Assembly: GCA_964525525.1 (NCBI GenBank) | Contig: CAZGHD010000065.1 | Span: 1-11,317, forward strand | Origin: RGIG2161 sp964525525 | Lineage (GTDB): Bacteria > Bacillota > Clostridia > Oscillospirales > CAG-272 | DNA length: 11,317 bases | Direction of reading: 5' to 3' | Part shown: positions 6,729-11,317 of the stretch, one piece after another | Layout of the letters: each line of letters begins with the position of its first letter | Numbering within the stretch: position 1 is the first letter of the stretch | Position numbers and translations under genes: made by a program | Notes under the pieces: model-generated | Databases searched by the model: none | The model's input: only the letters and a program-made list of their open reading frames with translations | Told to the model about the DNA's origin: nothing

Positions 6729-8283
6729 TCGTTGTCGCCTCCTTCTTTTCTTTGTTTGTAAGTTTTATTCTAAGCACTGCAGATGCTGCGAGATATATCG
6801 CCGCGCCTGACGCGAAAACTATCGCGCAGGTGATGATATTTTTAAGGATATTTCCGTCAAACGGTGAGTTAGATAAAAGTCGATAAACGCATATCATTGA
6901 CGAAGCGCTGATAGCTCCTGAAATTAAAATCTTTATAACTGTAATCACGAGTCTGCGGTCGATGATACGTTTGATTTTTGCAGCAAGTGCGATGACGAGA
7001 AACAGTGCCGCGGCGATCTGGCCGGCCGCATTTCCGATTCCTACCGAGGCAAGTCCGACGCTTGTGTGGCGGGTGAGAATATACGATACGATCGCGTTTG
7101 AGACTACGCCGAATATCGCGGCGAGCATCGGGATCTTAACCTTTGATCTTGCGTAGAACACTCGGTTTATAAGCTCTATTATAACGAATGCGGGCATCGC
7201 GAGAGCCATGAATCGAAGCACCGAAGCAGTGTTTTTTGCGGAAAGCTTGTTGAACTCTCCTCGCTGGTACAGAATGGAAACTCCTTCTCCAGCGAGAACG
7301 AAAACCGCTATCATAAACGGAATAACTATAAACAAAGTTGTGGTTATTCCTTTTTTCACCGTAGAGCTGAACCCTTCCTCATCTCCTTCTGCCGCGAGGC
7401 GGGAAAGGGAAGGGAACACGAAGTTGCAGATACTGTAAGTCAGAGTTCCTGCTATTATTATATATATATTGTAGGAATAATCGAAAACGGAAATAGCTCC
7501 CGGTACTGCCAAAAAGGATGCAAAGTAAGTGCCGAGCAGGATTCCGATCGGCGCAAGCCAAGAGCCGATCATTATCGGAGGAGCCATTTTGAGAGTTTTT
7601 ACAAACTCGGGTGAGCGAAAATTGAATATCGCTCTGAATCGGAATCCATTCCGCGCAAGCGGTATCGCAAGAGTGGCGAACTGAATGAGCCAGGACACCG
7701 AATACGCTATCGCAAGTCCGTAGATCCCGTTACTCCCGAGCCGGCCGTTCAGAATCAAAAGGTAAAGTACGACTCCGATATTGGATATGGTTGAGATCAT
7801 AGCCGGGAGAATGAACGAACCTTTGGACTGCATTACTCCGACTAAAGTGTAAGTTCCGCCGGTGAAAATTATCATAGGGAACATTATTCTGAGCAGCGAA
7901 GCCGCCAGCGCAGATACTTCGGCATCAAGTGCGGGAGCTATGAGCGAGACGATCCCGTCGGCAAAAAGTATTCCAACTATAGCAAGCGCTCCGGTGAGCA
8001 AAAGTATGGCGTTCAGAAAAATGCAGGCAAATTCATCAGCTTCTTTTTCGCGGTCGCGCGAGAAGCTGTTGTATACCGGGATAAAGCATCCGAGTATCGC
8101 CGCAGAAAACAGCATATCAAAAAAGGACAGCGGAATACGCGATGCAGTTGTAAATGCCGTTGCGGCGTCTCCCGTTCCGTAAGGGCCGGAAAACAGAATG
8201 CTTCTCGCCATTCCGAGCAGCTTTGACAGGAGAGTGGCTCCCATCATTATGAGAACTGTTTTGACAGCTTTTTGCGATTTCAT
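6718..8283 (-). CDS. murJ: Lipid II flippase MurJ (MviN family)
   Basis: Moves lipid II, the undecaprenyl-linked peptidoglycan precursor, from the inner to the outer face of the cytoplasmic membrane. It belongs to the MOP exporter superfamily. The 521 residues match the usual ~510-530 and contain about 14 membrane segments. Visible family features are LLGMARSILFS with Arg27, GTGDAATAFTTASRIP (36-51) with Asp39 and Arg49 in the cavity, and GCFIPVYNSF (65-74), all typical of the N-terminal half of MurJ. The ATG at 8283 has GGAGA at 8291-8295 and begins 18 bases after trmD. The downstream polymerase begins inside its last codons. Flippases of this family can also serve other lipid-linked glycans (Wzx-like), so its partnership with a polymerase gene leaves the substrate open. 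MurJ is preferred because the N-terminal motifs are canonical. Confidence 0.92.
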   Translation of the reverse strand: MKSQKAVKTVLIMMGATLLSKLLGMARSILFSGPYGTGDAATAFTTASRIPLSFFDMLFSAAILGCFIPVYNSFSRDREKEADEFACIFLNAILLLTGALAIVGILFADGIVSLIAPALDAEVSALAASLLRIMFPMIIFTGGTYTLVGVMQSKGSFILPAMISTISNIGVVLYLLILNGRLGSNGIYGLAIAYSVSWLIQFATLAIPLARNGFRFRAIFNFRSPEFVKTLKMAPPIMIGSWLAPIGILLGTYFASFLAVPGAISVFDYSYNIYIIIAGTLTYSICNFVFPSLSRLAAEGDEEGFSSTVKKGITTTLFIVIPFMIAVFVLAGEGVSILYQRGEFNKLSAKNTASVLRFMALAMPAFVIIELINRVFYARSKVKIPMLAAIFGVVSNAIVSYILTRHTSVGLASVGIGNAAGQIAAALFLVIALAAKIKRIIDRRLVITVIKILISGAISASSMICVYRLLSNSPFDGNILKNIITCAIVFASGAAIYLAASAVLRIKLTNKEKKEATTIEQ

Positions 8284-8301
8284 TTATATATCTCCGTAGA
8301 G

Positions 8302-8994
8302 TTATTTTTCGTTATCTTTGTTCAGAAGATCCGGCCGTCTTTCAAGAGTGATCTTTTGCGCCTGTTCGAGCCGCCACGCGTCTATCTTTGCGTGATCTCC
8401 CGAAATGAGTACGTCAGGTACCTTGCGACCGTGAAAATCAAAAGGCCGCGTGTACTGAGGGTATTCAAGAAGGCCTGAGGAGAAGCTTTCGCTTTCGTGG
8501 CATTCGGGGGCGGACAGCACACCGTCAACTATTCTCGCAACGGCATCTACCAAAATGCACGCGGGAACCTCACCGCCGGTGAGAACGTAATCTCCGATGG
8601 AAATCTCCTCGTCAACGATCTCTTCGATTATTCTTTCGTCAACACCCTCGTAGTGTCCGCAGAGTATTATGAGATTGTCATATTTCGAGAGCCTCTCTGC
8701 ATCCGCCTGCTTGAGAATTTTTCCGCGCGGGGACATATAGATAGTTCTCACGTTTCCCTCGAGGTTTTCTTTGATTGCCGAGTAGCAATTATAGATCGGA
8801 GGAGCCGCCATGAGCATACCTTTTCCGCCGCCGTAAGGCGTGTCGTCCACACGGCGGTGCTTGTCCTCGGAATAATCGCGGATGTTGTATTCTTTTACTG
8901 TAATTGCGCCGCTTTTCTGCGCTCGTCCAATGATGCTTTCGCTGAGTATCGAATGAACGAAATCGGGGAAAAGGGTCATTATGTTAAAATTCAA
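8302..8994 (-). CDS. trmD: tRNA (guanine(37)-N(1))-methyltransferase
   Basis: SPOUT-class enzyme that places m1G at position 37, next to the anticodon of tRNAs reading CNN/GG-type codons, and so prevents +1 frameshifting. It is usually essential. The 230-residue protein starts with NFNIMTLFPDF, carries RVDDTPYGGGKGMLM (about 48-62), and has the trefoil-knot SAM-binding region with LILCGHYEGVDERI (about 108-121) followed by SIGDYVLTGGE and ILVDAVARIVDGVL. The Asp in SIGDY and the Arg in DER fit the known catalytic and tRNA-contact positions. I prefer the TTG start at 8994: AGAGG at 9004-9008 lies nine bases upstream and homologues begin at this point. An upstream TTG at 9024 would add ten lysine-rich residues and overlap rimM. 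The gene sits 22 bases after rimM, but the usual following rplS gene is replaced by murJ. Confidence 0.95.
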   Translation of the reverse strand: MNFNIMTLFPDFVHSILSESIIGRAQKSGAITVKEYNIRDYSEDKHRRVDDTPYGGGKGMLMAAPPIYNCYSAIKENLEGNVRTIYMSPRGKILKQADAERLSKYDNLIILCGHYEGVDERIIEEIVDEEISIGDYVLTGGEVPACILVDAVARIVDGVLSAPECHESESFSSGLLEYPQYTRPFDFHGRKVPDVLISGDHAKIDAWRLEQAQKITLERRPDLLNKDNEK

Positions 8995-9016
8995 TTTGAT
9001 ATTCCTCTTCTTTTTG

Positions 9017-9526
9017 TCAGTCAAACATACCGGGAATGGGGCGGACGTATATTGCGTCCTCGGGAACTACTTTGATAATAAATTCCGCAACCGCAGGAAT
9101 CATAACGTCGCCTGAATCGGTGGTGATTTCATAAATGTCGGACGCGCCGGAATTGAGTACGTCGTGAAGAACTCCGTACTTCTTGCCGTTATCTGCGTCA
9201 ATCACGGGCAGACCGATTATGTCTGCTATGAAAAAATCACCCTCGCCGAGATTAAAATCTTCTCTGTCCGCGTAGATAACTTCGTTTTTCATAGCGACAG
9301 CCGCTTCAAGCGTGTCAACTCCCTCAAGAGTGAGAAGTACGAATTGCTTCTGCACCGAACCGTGCGTCACGGTGAGCGGAGTGTATTCACCGTTTTTGCG
9401 GCGAAATATTTTCGGCAGTTCGGCGAGCGTACGCGGAGTATCGCAGTAGGGATCAACCTTTACAACACCGCGTACCCCGTGAGTATTTATTATTTTTCCA
9501 CATTCGAGATATTTATTTATTGCCAT
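9017..9526 (-). CDS. rimM: 16S rRNA processing/30S maturation factor RimM
   Basis: Assists late assembly of the 30S subunit head by binding ribosomal protein S19 and the 16S 3' domain. The 169-residue product has the expected two domains: the RimM beta-barrel about 7-90, beginning CGKIINTHGVRGVVKVDPYCDTP, and the PRC-barrel about 97-166 with DFFIADIIGLPV, GVLHDVLNSGASDIYEI and VMIPAVAEFI, ending in PGMF. No catalytic activity is expected. The ATG at 9526 is preceded by AAGGAA at 9532-9537, a weaker ribosome site than its neighbours have. It lies 17 bases after the NIF3 gene and 22 bases before trmD, in the conserved rimM-trmD order, but rpsP and the KH-domain gene that normally come before it are absent. 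Confidence 0.95.
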   Translation of the reverse strand: MAINKYLECGKIINTHGVRGVVKVDPYCDTPRTLAELPKIFRRKNGEYTPLTVTHGSVQKQFVLLTLEGVDTLEAAVAMKNEVIYADREDFNLGEGDFFIADIIGLPVIDADNGKKYGVLHDVLNSGASDIYEITTDSGDVMIPAVAEFIIKVVPEDAIYVRPIPGMFD

Positions 9527-9543
9527 TTTCTTTCCTTATTATA

Positions 9544-10305
9544 TTATATGAGATTAATGTTTAACGATTCGTAGACCTCGGTGTACGCTCCGCACAGCTC
9601 GCTGACTATGTCAGCCAAACGGTGCGCTATCTTTCTCTCGGTAAAATAATGTCCTGCCTCAATAAGATTGAGTCCGAGCTTGTGCGCGTCGCACATTATG
9701 TTGTAGGAGAGTCTGCCTGTAAGATACGTATCCGCTCCGAGTGATTTTGCAAGCTGAACGAAATCCTTACCGTCACCCGGACAAACCGCGACTCGGGAAA
9801 CAGTGTTGATCTGCCCCGAAGTCAGAACAATCGGGCAGTCAAGGGCAGATTTGATTCTCGACGAAAAGGATGTTAGATCGGTTTTTTCGATATTTCCTAT
9901 TCTTAAAATGTTTTCACCTTCGCCGTCAATTACCTCGACGTCGGTCAACCCTATAAGCTCGCACAAAAGGTCGGCAACTCCGCCGGGAGCCGCGTCAAGG
10001 CGGGTGTGATAGGAGAGGACGGTGACGTTACTCTTAATAAGATCTATTATCATCTTTTGCGCGGGATCGTCAACAGAAATAGTAGATAACGGCTTGAAGA
10101 TCAAGGGGTGATGCGAGATAATTACGTCAAACTCATTGTTTTGCGCGTATCGAACAACCTCGTCTGTAACGTCAAGAACGCAGAGTACGCGGCTTACTTT
10201 ACGCTCAGTGTCTGGCGCGCACATAACTCCGTCGTTATCCCAGTCACATCCGAGAGATCGGGGGAATACCTCGTCTAATTTCTTTATAAGGTCAATAATT
10301 TTCAT
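9544..10305 (-). CDS. NIF3-family dinuclear metal-binding protein (short YbgI-like form)
   Basis: Member of the NIF3 family (annotated in databases as GTP cyclohydrolase 1 type 2 homologue), toroidal hexamers with a two-metal centre whose cellular role is not settled. The 253 residues correspond to the short form, without the inserted PII-like domain of the ~370-residue Bacillus YqfO. Metal ligands expected from YbgI are present: H65 and H66 in SHHPLIFKPL, D104 in HTRLDAAPGGVAD, H219 and E223 in GHYFTE. DWDNDGVM (21-28) matches the N-terminal family signature. Two usually conserved spots differ: HTRLD in place of HTNLD, and TGRLSYN (196-202) where TGD...YH is common. The ATG at 10305 follows AAGGA at 10312-10316. 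It lies after trmK, as in Bacillus, where the pair may share a function. The family call is firm; the activity is unknown. Confidence 0.9.
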   Translation of the reverse strand: MKIIDLIKKLDEVFPRSLGCDWDNDGVMCAPDTERKVSRVLCVLDVTDEVVRYAQNNEFDVIISHHPLIFKPLSTISVDDPAQKMIIDLIKSNVTVLSYHTRLDAAPGGVADLLCELIGLTDVEVIDGEGENILRIGNIEKTDLTSFSSRIKSALDCPIVLTSGQINTVSRVAVCPGDGKDFVQLAKSLGADTYLTGRLSYNIMCDAHKLGLNLIEAGHYFTERKIAHRLADIVSELCGAYTEVYESLNINLI

Positions 10306-10333
10306 AAAAAATCCTTTACCTTTGGAAAATAGG

Positions 10334-10373
10334 AAAAATCACGCAGAAAACACATTTCTGCCAAAATTTCCTC
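10334..10373 (-). other. Stem-loop between trmK and the NIF3 gene, weak terminator or attenuator
   Basis: On the minus strand GCAGAAA (10361-10355) pairs with TTTCTGC (10349-10343) around a five-base loop. An outer GGAAA/TTTCC pairing can extend it. Five T residues follow at 10338-10334 after GTGA. The core stem has only three GC pairs and the T-run is short and offset, so termination would be partial at best. It lies in the gap of 74 bases before the NIF3 start, in the leader predicted from the promoter at the end of trmK. Confidence 0.4.
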
Positions 10374-10379
10374 ATTATA

Positions 10380-11066
10380 TTATATATAATTATATACGTC
10401 GGACATCAGTGCCTCAACGTCGCCATAGGGCAGATCGGCTGATTTGAGTCCGTCTCGCTTCTTTTTTAGTGCATTATATACGTGTTTTGCGTAATCAGAG
10501 AGTATTTTATCGGCTTTTTCGATGTTCTTCTGTCCTAAAATCAGCTCGACGGGAGAATATTTTCGCGAAACTCCGTCAAATTCGGCGCAGATGCAGACGT
10601 AAAACTTCCCGCGGTCGTAACAGATTCCCTCGTCAATTATATTAAATCCCTCGCGCAGAATAAATTCGCGAAATTCGGGAATTACGCTCTGCGGCTGGCA
10701 GATCAGACGTATGGCAGGATCTTTCACGGCAGGACAGTCTGAAATTATCTGCATGACAGTCTCACCGCCCATTCCGCATATGGTTATGTCGGTAGGGTGA
10801 TACCCCATTACGTTTTTGAGTCCGTCCGAGAGAACGGTGGTAATAGCGCCGGACAGACCGTGCAATCGTACGTTTTGCTCGGCACGAAGAAGCGGGCCTT
10901 TTGCAATATCCGCAGCAACTGCCGCAGCGATCTTTCCGCTTTTGACTAAATATATCGGGAGATGCGCGTGATCCGTGCCTACGTCGGCAAGCAGAGCACC
11001 CTGGCGCACGAACGATGACGCAAGCGCCAAACGAGTGCTTATAGAAGGCAATTTGATGTTCATCAT
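10380..11066 (-). CDS. trmK: tRNA (adenine(22)-N(1))-methyltransferase TrmK
   Basis: SAM-dependent class I methyltransferase that makes m1A22 in the D-stem region of bacterial tRNAs (the Bacillus YqfN family). The 228-residue product shows LADVGTDHAHLPIYL (26-40), the SAM-binding motif I with the family-specific TDHAHLP; a motif II-like VAADIAKGPLLRA (50-62); SDGL (80-83); ICGMGGE (96-102), the probable catalytic loop; and LICQPQ (121-126). Residues about 175-215 look like the C-terminal helical coiled-coil domain that contacts tRNA. Two ATG codons in a row (11066 and 11063) could start it, and the second gives MNIKLPS like homologues. No Shine-Dalgarno sequence is visible upstream of either, and the predicted leader is only about 9 bases. 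It stands directly before the NIF3 gene, as in Bacillus. The rpoD gene often found upstream is absent. Confidence 0.93.
   Translation of the reverse strand: MMNIKLPSISTRLALASSFVRQGALLADVGTDHAHLPIYLVKSGKIAAAVAADIAKGPLLRAEQNVRLHGLSGAITTVLSDGLKNVMGYHPTDITICGMGGETVMQIISDCPAVKDPAIRLICQPQSVIPEFREFILREGFNIIDEGICYDRGKFYVCICAEFDGVSRKYSPVELILGQKNIEKADKILSDYAKHVYNALKKKRDGLKSADLPYGDVEALMSDVYNYI
10389..10417 (-). promoter_or_regulatory. Candidate promoter inside the 3' end of trmK, for NIF3-rimM-trmD and beyond
   Basis: TTGAGG (10417-10412) and a perfect TATAAT (10394-10389) lie 17 bases apart on the minus strand, within the last codons of trmK. A start near 10382 would give a leader of about 76 bases containing the stem-loop at 10334-10373 before the NIF3 ATG. 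The -35 box is partial and the region is rich in TATA-like repeats, so the -10 match could be fortuitous. Confidence 0.45.
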
Positions 11067-11081
11067 ATACGGTGTTTATAA

Positions 11082-11109
11082 AGTATAAAACAAAAATATC
11101 CTAAAACAA
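11082..11109 (-). promoter_or_regulatory. Candidate promoter of trmK
   Basis: TTGTTT (11109-11104) and TATACT (11087-11082) are separated by 16 bases. The -35 hexamer forms part of the 3' arm and T-run of the preceding terminator. Transcription would start near 11075, only about 9 bases before the trmK ATG pair. It is the only promoter-like element between that terminator and trmK, but each box matches consensus only partly. Confidence 0.4.
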
Positions 11110-11139
11110 CCCCGCGGCGTATGCCGCCGTGGGGTTGTT
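11105..11139 (-). terminator. Strong intrinsic terminator after the DUF1858-type gene
   Basis: AACAACCCC pairs with GGGGTTGTT. An A-C mismatch (a G-T wobble if read on the plus strand) then interrupts a further run of GC pairs, closing on a five-base loop in a 35-base near-perfect inverted repeat. On the minus strand it is followed by TT, then AGGATATTTTTG. It begins 12 bases after the stop codon at 11152 and separates that gene from trmK. Confidence 0.75.
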
Positions 11140-11151
11140 TTCCGGGATGAA

Positions 11152-11317
11152 TTATTTCTTGTCGTTTGCGGCAAGGGAATCGTTGATATTCTTGATAAGA
11201 GCCTCAGCGTCGGTTCCGTGAACGGCGCAAGCTTCTGCTATGGTCTCGCCTCTTGCAGAGGGGCAACCGAGGCAGTGCATACCGATCTCAAGGAAAAACT
11301 TTGCAGTTTCGGGAGCG
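11152..11317 (-). CDS. DUF1858-type hybrid-cluster-associated disulfide protein, C-terminal 54 residues
   Basis: Small cytoplasmic redox-type protein of the family called hybrid cluster protein-associated redox disulfide domain (TIGR03980/DUF1858-like). The visible part reads APETAKFFLEIGMHCLGCPS, with a CxxC at residues 15-18 of the fragment, then ARGETIAEAC with a third cysteine at 30, and a helical tail ending NDKK. ETA..F...GMHC.GC...R.ETI..AC is the family signature. Proteins of this type are about 65-80 residues, so only the first ~15-20 residues are likely missing beyond the window. Family members often occur beside or fused to hybrid cluster proteins in anaerobes, but no such neighbour is visible here. 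The biochemical role is not known; a thiol redox or metal-handling function is inferred from the cysteines. It has its own terminator. Confidence 0.88.
   Translation of the reverse strand, partial: APETAKFFLEIGMHCLGCPSARGETIAEACAVHGTDAEALIKNINDSLAANDKK

Noticed and set aside
8995..9024. Longer TTG start of trmD at 9024
   Set aside because: It adds a lysine-rich decapeptide not expected for TrmD and overlaps the rimM end. The TTG at 8994 has AGAGG at nine bases and fits the family N-terminus.
1..11317. Mobile elements, CRISPR arrays, tRNA or rRNA genes
   Set aside because: No transposase or integrase motifs, no regularly spaced repeats, and no tRNA or rRNA sequence were found on reading both strands; genes fill nearly all of the window.

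Overview
The window reads as ordinary chromosome from a low-to-middle GC Firmicute, most likely an anaerobic member of the Clostridia. The evidence is the Gram-positive gene pairs trmK-nif3 and rsmD-coaD, an HPr that carries both His15 and Ser46, a small hybrid-cluster-associated disulfide protein, strong GGAGG ribosome sites and frequent GTG/TTG starts. All thirteen genes lie on the minus strand, so transcription runs from high to low coordinates. Eleven genes are complete and one at each edge is cut. There is no sign of an IS element, phage, CRISPR array, tRNA or rRNA.

In transcription order: (1) 11317-11152, the end of a small DUF1858-type cysteine protein, closed by a strong hairpin terminator. 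(2) 11066-8302, a tRNA/rRNA-maintenance block: trmK (m1A22 tRNA methyltransferase), a NIF3-family dinuclear-metal protein, rimM (30S maturation) and trmD (m1G37 tRNA methyltransferase). (3) 8283-3767, an envelope block with gaps or overlaps of under 20 bases: murJ (lipid II flippase), a large O-antigen ligase/polymerase-like membrane protein and two consecutive DUF4330-like membrane-anchored proteins. (4) 3594-3331, ptsH (HPr), with its own near-consensus promoter and an intrinsic terminator. (5) 3240-313, uvrC-rsmD-coaD, tightly coupled. (6) 204-1, the N-terminal part of a branched-chain amino-acid aminotransferase (ilvE), with its own consensus promoter overlapped by an 18-bp perfect palindrome.

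Blocks 2 and 3 are spaced like a single operon, linking tRNA m1G37 methylation and 30S assembly genes to genes that flip and probably polymerise or transfer lipid-linked glycans. The least characterised part is murJ - polymerase - DUF4330 - DUF4330. A wholly new system is not evident, but this four-gene envelope module is the best candidate for undescribed biology. Other points worth attention are rimM-trmD separated from the usual rpsP and rplS, a terminator that abuts the uvrC ribosome-binding site, and the palindrome on the ilvE promoter.
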